A program made the position numbers and the translations under genes. A DNA stretch of 64,000 nt from Paraburkholderia rhynchosiae (GTDB lineage: Bacteria; Pseudomonadota; Gammaproteobacteria; Burkholderiales; Burkholderiaceae): contig NZ_PNXY01000002.1 of assembly GCF_002879865.1 (NCBI RefSeq), positions 248,001 through 312,000 on the forward strand, in the 5' to 3' direction. Numbering within the stretch: position 1 is the first letter of the stretch; every line of letters begins with the position of its first letter. Positions 18,956 through 26,673 of the stretch are shown piece by piece. The notes beneath the pieces are model-generated. The model saw nothing but the letters and a program-made list of their open reading frames with translations, had not been told where the DNA came from and did not search any database.

Positions 18956-19864
18956 TCATGGACCTGGCGGCATGCCCTGGTCGAACAGCGGTTGCAGGCC
19001 ATCCTCCGCAGCGATGGCCATCGGACGCCCGACTGCCGTCTGCCGGCCGCCTGCCCAGCGCTCGAGCCGGTACAACGCGCCGAAGGCGAAGGACGGCGGT
19101 TGCATTCCGGCACCGAACACAGCCTCGCCACCGCGCCGCACGCTGTCCGCGAGCCATGACATCAGGCGCAGGTGATAGGGGTTGCGGGCAATTTCACCAC
19201 GGTGGCAGGTCAGCGCCTCGATGATGGTCACGACGCTTGCGCTGTCGAGTTCGACAAGCGTGTTGGGCTGCTCCAGGGTGCCCCAGAATTCTGTCTGCGC
19301 AAGCCAGACGGCGTGGGCATGGTGCTGAAGGGCGTCATGCACGAGCCAGTGGACACCGATGTGCGTCGCAGAGCCATCGCGCTCATGCGGGCAGAAGACC
19401 ACGCGGGGCCGGTAGTCGTCGAACAGCGCGGCGAGGCGGTCGACGTCACGGGCCCAGCCTGCCGGGTCGGCGCGGCGTCGCGCCGGCGTGACCGGCTGGC
19501 GACCGTCGAAGGCTGGATCCAGGAGCGCAAAATCAAGCCGGGTACACGCATGGCACAGCTCGTTCCATCGTTCACTGCGGCGGCCCGGATTACTGCCTAG
19601 TGTAGCGGCGACGTTCAGTACCTCAAAGCCTGCTTCCTGCTGCAGTCTGAGCGCAAGTCCGCCGGTCAGGCATTCATCATCGGGGTGGGGCGAAACGATC
19701 AGCGCAAGCGGCCGCGTGCGGTCCACGCTCCTCGGCGTCGCTGTGCTCTGCGAGATGTCCGGAAGGGGTATCGGCTCGCGCAGCAGTGCGGCGAACGTAT
19801 CGACGTACGACGTGATGACCTGCGCTCGTGTAGGGTCCCGGTTTGCGCTCCTGTTCATCGACAA
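18956..19864 (-). CDS. PIG-L family (LmbE-like) deacetylase
   Basis: A 302-residue N-acetylglucosaminyl deacetylase-like protein. The defining zinc motif PHPDDE is present in ALIVSPHPDDECLTGGLAL, and the third ligand region appears as THIGVHWLVHDAL (HxxVH). The family removes acetyl groups from sugar conjugates, including low-molecular-weight thiols, but the substrate here is unknown. It starts within the last bases of the SET-domain frame (19855-19864), so the two are coupled, and it precedes zur by 83 bases. A zinc hydrolase in a Zur operon suggests it is made when zinc is limiting. Confidence 0.8.
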   Translation of the reverse strand: MSMNRSANRDPTRAQVITSYVDTFAALLREPIPLPDISQSTATPRSVDRTRPLALIVSPHPDDECLTGGLALRLQQEAGFEVLNVAATLGSNPGRRSERWNELCHACTRLDFALLDPAFDGRQPVTPARRRADPAGWARDVDRLAALFDDYRPRVVFCPHERDGSATHIGVHWLVHDALQHHAHAVWLAQTEFWGTLEQPNTLVELDSASVVTIIEALTCHRGEIARNPYHLRLMSWLADSVRRGGEAVFGAGMQPPSFAFGALYRLERWAGGRQTAVGRPMAIAAEDGLQPLFDQGMPPGP

Positions 19865-20354
19865 AGTTTCCGGGGGGTGGCGATGCCGTCGACCTCAACC
19901 GTCGCCAGCATCGTACGGCGGCAGTTCCATGAGCGGCAGCGGCACAGGTAGTTGCGACGGTCTTCCTCAGTGGCGGGATGATCGAACTGAAGGCTGTAGT
20001 CGAAGCTCAGTTCCTCGCCTGCGTGGATCAGGCGTTTCGCATGGAGGTACACGCGCAGGATCCCCTGGCGGTCGTAGTCTTCAACCGCCTCGCAGTTCGG
20101 TGCGCAACGATGATTGATCCAGCGGGCGGCGTTCCCGCCGGTGCCCGCATCAATGCAGTAGCGTCCGTCACTCAGCGCAAACAGAAAGGTGTGGAACGGG
20201 TCTTCGGCGTTGACGGGATGCTGGCGTCGTGCTGCCGCGTGGGTAATGCGCGCCCCCTGTATTCGATGATGCGCAAGCCGCGCGGAATGTCGGCAACGGC
20301 AAAGACACCCTTGCCATGGATGGGACTGCGTCGGATCTGGATCAGGCGGGGCAT
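19855..20354 (-). pseudogene. SET-domain protein, frameshifted
   Basis: A small SET lysine-methyltransferase-like protein of about 165 residues split over two frames. The N-terminal frame (MPRLIQIRRSPIHGKGVFAV... IIEYRG) is normal for SET; after the GGGG run near 20258 the continuing homology (RRQHPVNAEDPFHTFLF, WINHRCAPNCEAV, GEELSFDYSL) is one frame over, and the post-SET cysteines (CRCRSWNCRR) are also there. Restoring one base in the G run would join them. The NHxCxPN and ELxFDY motifs are intact, so this could be a recent mutation or an assembly/sequencing error in a homopolymer. Confidence 0.75.
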
Positions 20355-20408
20355 GAATGCAGGAATGTATGCGGTGAAGCAGACTCAAGTATAGCGTTCA
20401 CTTTTCTA

Positions 20409-20432
20409 ATTATCGCAACTATGTTGCGTTTA
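20409..20432. promoter_or_regulatory. Candidate Zur operator 3
   Basis: Dyad TCGCAACTATGTTGCGTTTA with core CGCAAC-N3-GTTGCG, 55 bases upstream of the SET/PIG-L/zur operon start. It matches the core of the sites at 10.27 and 18.33 kb, which suggests that zur is autoregulated. Confidence 0.65.
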
Positions 20433-20574
20433 CGATGCGGGTTAGGTATCGTTCTGCCGGAATCGCGGGCGATCCGACCGCTGGCGCGATGACCCGGACA
20501 TAAAGCGGGCAGCCTGCACGTGCAGGCATGCGGTAGCCAGGCCGGGGCGCGGGGGAATTGAGTGTGCGATCGAT

Positions 20575-20700
20575 TAGAATTGCGCACGCAAAGCCCGGAA
20601 GCTGGTGCAAATCCAGCGCGGTCGCGCCACTGTGACCGGTTTCCTGAAACCGGGAGTCAGACCTGGGCCTTGTCTTCCTTCACCTGTCATGGGGCGCGAA
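20575..20700 (+). ncRNA. Cobalamin riboswitch
   Basis: The leader of the TonB receptor operon contains the cobalamin-riboswitch core: GGAAGCTGGTGCAAATCCAG, then GCGCGGTCGCGCCACTGTGA, and a late AGTCAGACCTG B12-box-like element. A stem GACCGGTTTCC/GAAACCGG and a terminal hairpin GGGGCGCGAAACCCC directly in front of an AGGAG ribosome site follow, an arrangement suited to translational control. Exact ends were judged by eye. Confidence 0.85.
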
Positions 20701-20717
20701 ACCCCAGGAGAACCGTC

Positions 20718-20792
20718 ATGACCTGCATCCTCAGTGTCCACCGGGCATCGGCTGCCCGTTGCTTCCTCTTTTTCTCCCGTCGTCTGTGTTGA
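20718..20792 (+). CDS. 24-residue leader ORF behind the riboswitch
   Basis: An ATG seven bases after CAGGAG, a good ribosome site, opens a 24-codon frame (MTCILSVHRAS...) ending in TGA. It is hydrophobic and contains three cysteines (positions 3, 15 and 24). It lies between the riboswitch hairpin and the TonB receptor start 170 bases on. It may be a translated leader that the riboswitch directly gates, or a chance ORF. I know no family for it. Confidence 0.4.
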   Translation: MTCILSVHRASAARCFLFFSRRLC

Positions 20793-20960
20793 CCCGGTAA
20801 GTGTCGCCGGTCAGCACGGCATGCCTGGTTCGTGTTTCCGGCAATCGTGCGGCGTTTCACTGCGTCGATGACATGGTGGATCGGCACGTGTGTCGAGCGC
20901 ATAAAAAACAGGCGCACCGGATACGGTAGCGCCAGAGAAAAAAGAAAAGAGAGCAGGACA

Positions 20961-23174
20961 ATGAAGAAAACCTCGATCCTTTCGCCGTCGCGAGCGCAGC
21001 GACGCCGCAGACGTCAGCTCACAGCGGGGATGCTCGGCTGCGCGTGGCTGATCGGCGCGTCATCCGCGTTTGCTGATGACGGCAGCGGCCCGGCCGCAGA
21101 GAGCAGGCAATCTGCGCAGGAGCCGGCACAGACGCTGCCGGCTGTTAAGGTCCAGGCATCGGGCCATACGGATACACCGGACCTGAGCACGCCGATCCGT
21201 ACCGGCAGCCGGCTTGGACTATCGAGCCTCGATACGCCGGCGAGCGTCGAGACGCTCACCGGTGAGCAGATTCAGGTGCGCGGCGACACCACGGTCAACG
21301 AGGCCATTACGCGTGCGGCCGGCTTTGCCACCGACGCGGCACCCGGCAATGGCGGCACTTCGGTCTCGGTGCGCGGCTTCAGCGGGCCGGAGTCGATCAC
21401 GACGCTCTATGACGGCACGCGCATGTATCCTGGCGCAGGCACGGTGACCTTTCCGTTCGATACGTGGTCGGTCGACCGGATTGAGGTGCTGCGCGGTCCG
21501 GCGTCGGTGCTCTATGGCGAGGGTGGCATCGGCGGCGTGATCAACGTCGTGCCAAAGGCGCCGCAGCGCGACTACGCGACCACGGTCCAGCTCGGCGCGG
21601 GCGCCTATGGCGAGAAGCGCGTGGCGCTCGATACGACGGGCGCGCTCGGGCCCATGCTGTCATACCGCTTTTACGTGAGCGATGACCGCTCGAACGGCTG
21701 GGTACCGCGCGGCGATTCGCATACCACGGCGCTCGGCGGCGCATTGCGCCTCGACGTCGATCCGACCTTGTCATTCACACTCGACTACGACTACGGGCGC
21801 CAGAAGCCGGCACGTTATTTCGGGATTCCGGTGCTCGACGGCGCGCTCAATCCGGCGTTCCGGTACCAGAACTACAACGTCGCCGATTCCGCGATCTCCT
21901 ATTACGACCAGTGGACGCGGCTGAACGCGAAGTGGCACGCCATGCCTGGCATCACGGTGCGCAACCAGCTCTATTATTTGCTGACCAACCGCCACTGGCA
22001 CGATAGCGAGAGCTACGCCCTGCAACCGGATGGCGATGTGTTGCGCAGCGATTACATCGAGATCCTCCATCATCAGCGGCAGATCGGTGACCAGCTCGAC
22101 ACGACGATCGACGGGCATGCATGGGGCCATCAGAACCGGCTGGTCGTCGGCGCGGACTTCAATGTGATCTCGTTTGTCGATACAAGCAATTCACCATACG
22201 GCGGCTCGTCGATCGTGCCGGCATCCGGTTTCGATCCGGGCGTGTTCGACAGTCCCGATCCGACCGTGCCCGCGTTTCGCACCGTCACGCATCAGGCGTC
22301 CCTTTTTGCAGAGGACCGGTTCGAGCTGACCGACCGGCTCGCGTGGGTGAGTGGCCTGCGTTACGACCATATCGACTTCCATCGCGACACGTTCGCGACT
22401 GCCACGACTGCGGCGGCGTCGTTCGACAGGACGTTCGCCCATACCGGATGGCGCACGGGCCTTGTGTTCGCGCTTACGCCGACGCTGTCCGTGTATGGAC
22501 AGTACACCACCGGCACCGACGGTGTCAGTTCGCTGATCACGCTGTCGCAATCGAACAGTCAGTTCACGCTGTCGACCGGTCAGCAGTGGGAGGCGGGTGT
22601 CAAGCAGGAAGTGCTCGGCGGCCGCGGCTCCTGGACCTTCGCGGTGTACCAGATCGTGAAACGTAACCTCGTGAGCACCGATCCGCTGAACCCGGATCTG
22701 AGCGAGCAGGTCGGCCGGCAGTCGTCGCGCGGCGTCGAATGGTCGGGCGCGCTGCGGCTGGGCGGCGGCTGGTCGGTCGAGGCGAATGCGGCGCTGCTGC
22801 GCGCGCGGTACGACGATTTCGACGAGGCGGTCGATGGTCAGAGCGTGTCGCGCGCGGGCAACGTGCCCTACAACATCCCCGAGCAGACCGCGAACGTGTG
22901 GCTCGACTGGGCGTTCGCGCCTGGCTGGCGCGCGGGAGCCGGGGTGCAGTATGTCGGACGGCGCTTCGGCGACAACGCGAACAGCGTGTCGATTCCGTCG
23001 TACACACTGGTCGATGCGTCCGCGTCGTGGCGCGCAACGCGCAACCTGACGCTCGCGCTCTATCTGCGCAATCTGACCAACCGGACCTATGCGGTCTCCA
23101 CGCAGAACGACGGCACCCAATGGCTGCTCGGCGCGCCGCGCTCGGGGTGGGTCACCGCGACGATGACTTTCTAG
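20961..23174 (+). CDS. TonB-dependent receptor, probable cobalamin or corrinoid uptake
   Basis: A 737-residue outer-membrane receptor. A basic start and hydrophobic stretch (AGMLGCAWLIGASSAFA) form a signal peptide; the plug domain includes VETLTGEQIQVRG, RGFSG and IEVLRGPASVLYGEGGIGGVINVVPK; the barrel ends in a terminal Phe (WVTATMTF). By sequence it resembles ferrisiderophore receptors more than E. coli BtuB (larger, with the LRGPASVLYG plug). The substrate is inferred from the riboswitch upstream and the BtuCDF-like genes downstream. The ATG has GAGCAGG upstream. Alternative: a siderophore receptor brought under B12 control. Confidence 0.85.
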   Translation: MKKTSILSPSRAQRRRRRQLTAGMLGCAWLIGASSAFADDGSGPAAESRQSAQEPAQTLPAVKVQASGHTDTPDLSTPIRTGSRLGLSSLDTPASVETLTGEQIQVRGDTTVNEAITRAAGFATDAAPGNGGTSVSVRGFSGPESITTLYDGTRMYPGAGTVTFPFDTWSVDRIEVLRGPASVLYGEGGIGGVINVVPKAPQRDYATTVQLGAGAYGEKRVALDTTGALGPMLSYRFYVSDDRSNGWVPRGDSHTTALGGALRLDVDPTLSFTLDYDYGRQKPARYFGIPVLDGALNPAFRYQNYNVADSAISYYDQWTRLNAKWHAMPGITVRNQLYYLLTNRHWHDSESYALQPDGDVLRSDYIEILHHQRQIGDQLDTTIDGHAWGHQNRLVVGADFNVISFVDTSNSPYGGSSIVPASGFDPGVFDSPDPTVPAFRTVTHQASLFAEDRFELTDRLAWVSGLRYDHIDFHRDTFATATTAAASFDRTFAHTGWRTGLVFALTPTLSVYGQYTTGTDGVSSLITLSQSNSQFTLSTGQQWEAGVKQEVLGGRGSWTFAVYQIVKRNLVSTDPLNPDLSEQVGRQSSRGVEWSGALRLGGGWSVEANAALLRARYDDFDEAVDGQSVSRAGNVPYNIPEQTANVWLDWAFAPGWRAGAGVQYVGRRFGDNANSVSIPSYTLVDASASWRATRNLTLALYLRNLTNRTYAVSTQNDGTQWLLGAPRSGWVTATMTF

Positions 23175-23194
23175 CCTCAATGATCTGCAAAGCC

Positions 23195-24004
23195 ATGACC
23201 TCACTGCATATCGAAGGGCTAGGCTGGTCGCCGTCGTCGCGGGATGCGAGACGCCCGGACGACGGCGAGAGCCTGCTGCGGCGGATCGTGCTCGAAGTGC
23301 AGCCGGGCGAATTCGTCGGCCTGATCGGACCCAACGGCAGCGGCAAGACGAGCCTGCTGCGGTGTGCGTTCCGTTACGCAAGGCCGCGCAGCGGCGCCGT
23401 CAGGCTGGACGGCGACGACGTCTGGGTCAAGTCCGGGCGCTGGGCGGCGCAACGCATCGCGGTGGTACAGCAGGACCCGCCCGACGACTTCGGCCTGACG
23501 GTGGAAGAGGTCGTCGCGATGGGCCGTACGCCGCACAAGGGGCTGCTCGACGGCGACACCGCCGTGGACACCGCGCTCGTCGACGCCGCGCTGCACGATG
23601 TCGAACTCGATGCGCACCGGCAGCGGCCGTTCGCTTCGCTGTCGGGCGGCGAACGGCAACGCGCGCTGCTGGCCCGTGCACTGGTGCAGCAGCCGCGTGT
23701 GCTGATGCTCGACGAGCCGACCAATCATCTCGATCCGCGGCATCAGATCGAACTGCTCGGCCTCGTGCGGCGGCAGCGGATCACCACGCTGGCCACGATT
23801 CATGACCTGAATCTCGCCGCTGCGTTCTGCGACCGGCTGTACGTGATTGCCTCGGGTGAGATCGTCGCGTGCGGCACGCCGCAGGCGGTACTAACCGAGC
23901 CCTTGCTGAAGACGGTGTATGGCGTCGATGCGCTTGTCGACCGGCACCCGGTGACGGGACGTCCGCGCATCACGCTGATTACAGGACCGGAGTCCGGGAC
24001 ATGA
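23195..24004 (+). CDS. ABC importer ATP-binding protein (BtuD/FecE type)
   Basis: Cytoplasmic ATPase of 269 residues for the importer. Walker A GPNGSGKTSLL, Q-loop VVQQDPPDDFG, signature LSGGERQRALLARAL, Walker B VLMLDEPTNHLD and the H-loop TIHDLN are all intact. Start: ATG 23195 gives a family-like MTSLHIEGL; ATG 23180 is also in frame, and neither has a clear ribosome site. It follows the receptor stop closely and overlaps the binding-protein gene by ATGA. Confidence 0.9.
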   Translation: MTSLHIEGLGWSPSSRDARRPDDGESLLRRIVLEVQPGEFVGLIGPNGSGKTSLLRCAFRYARPRSGAVRLDGDDVWVKSGRWAAQRIAVVQQDPPDDFGLTVEEVVAMGRTPHKGLLDGDTAVDTALVDAALHDVELDAHRQRPFASLSGGERQRALLARALVQQPRVLMLDEPTNHLDPRHQIELLGLVRRQRITTLATIHDLNLAAAFCDRLYVIASGEIVACGTPQAVLTEPLLKTVYGVDALVDRHPVTGRPRITLITGPESGT

Positions 24005-25008
24005 CGAAAATGAAACCTTCCCTCTGGCGCGCAACGGCGGCCACCATTCTCTGCGCAGCCGCATCGTATGCACAGGCTGGCCATTATCCGGTTACCGTGC
24101 GCAGCTGCAACCGCGATGTGACGTTCGCGCGTGCGCCGGCCAGGGCGGTCAGCAACGATTCGAACCTGACGGAGATGATGCTTGCACTGGGGCTCAGGAC
24201 ACGGATGGCGGGGTTCACGGGAATCGGCGGCTGGAAGACGGACGATCCGTCTCTGCGCGTACGCCTTGCGGGGATCCCGGAACTGGCGCGCCGCTATCCG
24301 TCCATCGAGACGCTCGTCGGCGCCGGTGCGGATTTCTATCTGGCCGGCTGGAACTATGGCATGCGCGTCGGCGGTCCCGTCACGCCTGAGGCGCTTGCAC
24401 GCTTCGGCATCGCGTCTTACGAGCTCACGGAGTCCTGCGCACACGTCATGCCGATGCCGGCGGCGTCGCTCGACGACGTTTTTCGCGACCTGCGCAACCT
24501 CGGCGCGATCTTCAATGTAGACGCGCGTGCGGCGGGTGTGATCGGGGCGATGCAGGCGCGTATCGCGGCTGTATCGCGCGCGCTCGGGCCCAACCCGGTG
24601 CGCCCGCGCGTGTTCGTCTACGACAGCGGCGAGGACAAGCCGTTTACGGCCGGGGCGCTGGCGATGCCGACCGCCCTGATCGACGCGGCAGGCGGTCGCA
24701 ATGTGATGGACGACGTTCAGCAGAGTTGGACGCAGGTCAGCTGGGAGAGCGTCGTCGCACGCAATCCGCAGGCCATCGTCATCGTCGACTATGGCGCCGT
24801 GACCGCCACACAGAAAATCCGCTTTCTCACCGGCAATCCGGTGCTCGCAAAAGTCGACGCAGTGCGCGCACGCCGTTTCATCGTCGTGCCTTACGATGCG
24901 GCGACGCCGGGCGTGCGTAACGCCGGGGCCGTCGAGACCCTCGCGCGGGGGCTGCATCCGGAGCTGTTCGGCGCACTGGCCGGTGCCGTTACCGGGGAGG
25001 CGCGCTGA
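24001..25008 (+). CDS. Periplasmic binding protein (BtuF/FecB type)
   Basis: A 335-residue class III solute-binding protein. The signal peptide is MKPSLWRATAATILCAAASYAQA; the mature part has the two-lobe Fe3+/B12-binding fold with PARAVSNDSNLTEMMLALGL and YPSIETLVGAGADFYLAGWNYG. It captures the ligand released by the TonB receptor and hands it to the permease. The ATG overlaps the ATPase stop and the permease starts 2 bases after its stop, so these three genes are tightly coupled. Confidence 0.85.
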   Translation: MTKMKPSLWRATAATILCAAASYAQAGHYPVTVRSCNRDVTFARAPARAVSNDSNLTEMMLALGLRTRMAGFTGIGGWKTDDPSLRVRLAGIPELARRYPSIETLVGAGADFYLAGWNYGMRVGGPVTPEALARFGIASYELTESCAHVMPMPAASLDDVFRDLRNLGAIFNVDARAAGVIGAMQARIAAVSRALGPNPVRPRVFVYDSGEDKPFTAGALAMPTALIDAAGGRNVMDDVQQSWTQVSWESVVARNPQAIVIVDYGAVTATQKIRFLTGNPVLAKVDAVRARRFIVVPYDAATPGVRNAGAVETLARGLHPELFGALAGAVTGEAR

Positions 25009-25010
25009 GC

Positions 25011-26063
25011 ATGGATACGCTATCGGGCGGCAGGCCGGCGATGCGAACACGTCGAGGCGCGCTCATTCCCTTCACCTTGCTGGGTCTGGTGCTCGCCGGG
25101 TCGATCATGGTCGCAACAGGGCTCGGACCGGTGCCGGTTTCGCCGGGCATGACCGTCCGCATTCTGCTCCATCATCTGTCGGGCGATCTAACTGGAGCCG
25201 TGCCGGCTGATGCGCAGGATGCGATCGTCTGGATGATCCGACTGCCGCGCGTATTGCTCGGAGTGGTCGTCGGCGCGGCGCTTGCGGTGGTGGGCGTGGC
25301 GCTGCAGGCTGCGACGGCTAACCGGCTGGCCGATCCGCATCTGCTCGGCGTGAGCTCGGGCGCGACGCTCGGCGCGGTGACTGCAACGCTGTGGCTCGGC
25401 GCCATGTTCGGCCCGCTGACGCTGCCAGCCATGGCGTTCGCCGGCGCGCTCGCGGCGATGGCGCTCGCCGTCACGCTGGCTATGCGCGCCGGCCGGCTCG
25501 ATTCGCAACGCCTCCTGCTGTCGGGTATCTCCGTGTCGTTCGTGATGATGGCGCTGGCGAATCTGCTGCTCTATCTGGGGGACCAGCGCGCGGCGTCGTC
25601 AGTGCTGTTCTGGATGCTGGGCGGTCTTGGACTGGCGCGATGGGACCTGCTAGGCGCGCCAGCCGCGTTCGCCGCCGGCGGCATGGTGCTGCTGGCCGCA
25701 CGCCGGCGTGAGCTCGACGCGCTGATGAGTGGCGATGTCGCCGCCGCAACGCTCGGCGTGGATGTCGCGCGGGTGCGTCGTGAAGTGTTCGTCGTGAGTT
25801 CACTCGTCACGGCCGCGATGGTCGCGGTGAGCGGTGCTATTGGATTCGTCGGGCTGGTTGCGCCGCATGTGTGCCGACGGCTGGTCGGTGCCGGCCATGC
25901 GCGGCTGTTGCCCGCGTCGGCGCTCTTCGGCGCCGTGCTGCTGGTCTGGTCGGACGTGGCCGCGCGCATGCTCGCCGCGCCCGACGATCTGCCCATCAGC
26001 GTCGTTACTTCGCTCTTTGGCGGTGCGTGCCTTGTGTGGCTGATACGGGGCGAACGGGCGTAG
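25011..26063 (+). CDS. ABC importer permease (BtuC/FecCD type)
   Basis: Inner-membrane permease of 350 residues with about ten hydrophobic segments. The family hallmarks are RLPRVLLGVVVGAALAVVGVALQAATANRLADPHLLGVSSGA and, late, GAIGFVGLVAPHVCRRLVG, the coupling-helix segment that contacts the ATPase. A single permease gene implies a homodimer. It closes the operon; two hairpins overlap or follow its stop. Confidence 0.92.
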   Translation: MDTLSGGRPAMRTRRGALIPFTLLGLVLAGSIMVATGLGPVPVSPGMTVRILLHHLSGDLTGAVPADAQDAIVWMIRLPRVLLGVVVGAALAVVGVALQAATANRLADPHLLGVSSGATLGAVTATLWLGAMFGPLTLPAMAFAGALAAMALAVTLAMRAGRLDSQRLLLSGISVSFVMMALANLLLYLGDQRAASSVLFWMLGGLGLARWDLLGAPAAFAAGGMVLLAARRRELDALMSGDVAAATLGVDVARVRREVFVVSSLVTAAMVAVSGAIGFVGLVAPHVCRRLVGAGHARLLPASALFGAVLLVWSDVAARMLAAPDDLPISVVTSLFGGACLVWLIRGERA

Positions 26064-26107
26064 GTCCCGTTCGCCGATGCCGCCAGTGTGGGACCGCTGG
26101 CGGCATC
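26051..26107 (+). terminator. Tandem hairpins after the importer operon
   Basis: CGAACGGG/CCCGTTCG (26051-26073) overlaps the permease stop, and a perfect 11-base-pair stem GATGCCGCCAG/CTGGCGGCATC (26076-26107) follows. There is no U run, so this may be an mRNA 3' end stabiliser or a poor terminator. Confidence 0.5.
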
Positions 26108-26120
26108 GCAGCCAGCCAGC

Positions 26121-26262
26121 CTACAGGCAACCGTCCAGCCCCGCTGTGAAGACGTCTGCCGGAAGCTGTTTGCCGATAAAGACGATCTTCGTTTCTCGCA
26201 GCTCGTTCTCCCGCCACGGCGTGCCCAGGTCGGCGCCGAAGATCATGTGGACCCCTGGACGA
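26121..26262 (-). pseudogene. C-terminal remnant of a COG0523 GTPase
   Basis: On the minus strand a short frame ends VHMIFGADLGTPWRENELRE then TKIVFIGKQLPADVFTAGLD, matching the last part of the CobW_C domain (normally RLVFIGRDL...LEAxL). Nothing of the GTPase domain is present upstream; similarity stops near 26262. It is a third COG0523 trace beside the zinc cluster, broken. Confidence 0.65.
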
Positions 26263-26673
26263 CGACACGCCGGGTTCGTCGGGGACCGGCAAGGGCAAGG
26301 AAACGGTGGAGCGCAATGTCGTTTGTTCAGAAAAGATGAACACGCATACCTCATGAACAGGAACAGCGGGTCGTTCAACCTCTCATTACGTTCTAAGTGT
26401 TGAACTACAGCCAATCTTGAACAAACGTTCCCCCGCTTGATGGGCACCGGGAAACCGCTGCGTGCACAACGCTCACTGCCCTAGCGTCCGCTTCGCAAAG
26501 GCACACGGCCTCTCAATGGCGGTGCGCGTTGCGGTCACGCAACGACACGGCCTGAGTCGTCCGCAAATGAGTACATCACTGAGTACACGGCAACGCCAAT
26601 ACCACCAGAACATCGTTAATAATCAGTTTATTAACGACGACAGCCAGTACGGCTTGCGAACTTTGACCGCCCA
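26263..26673. other. Gene-free stretch
   Basis: About 400 bases with no recognisable coding sequence. It includes an AT-rich segment (26600-26640, TCGTTAATAATCAGTTTATTAACGA) that contains a dyad TTAATAA-TCAG-TTTATTAA just before the AbiEi-like gene, a plausible operator. Confidence 0.4.
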
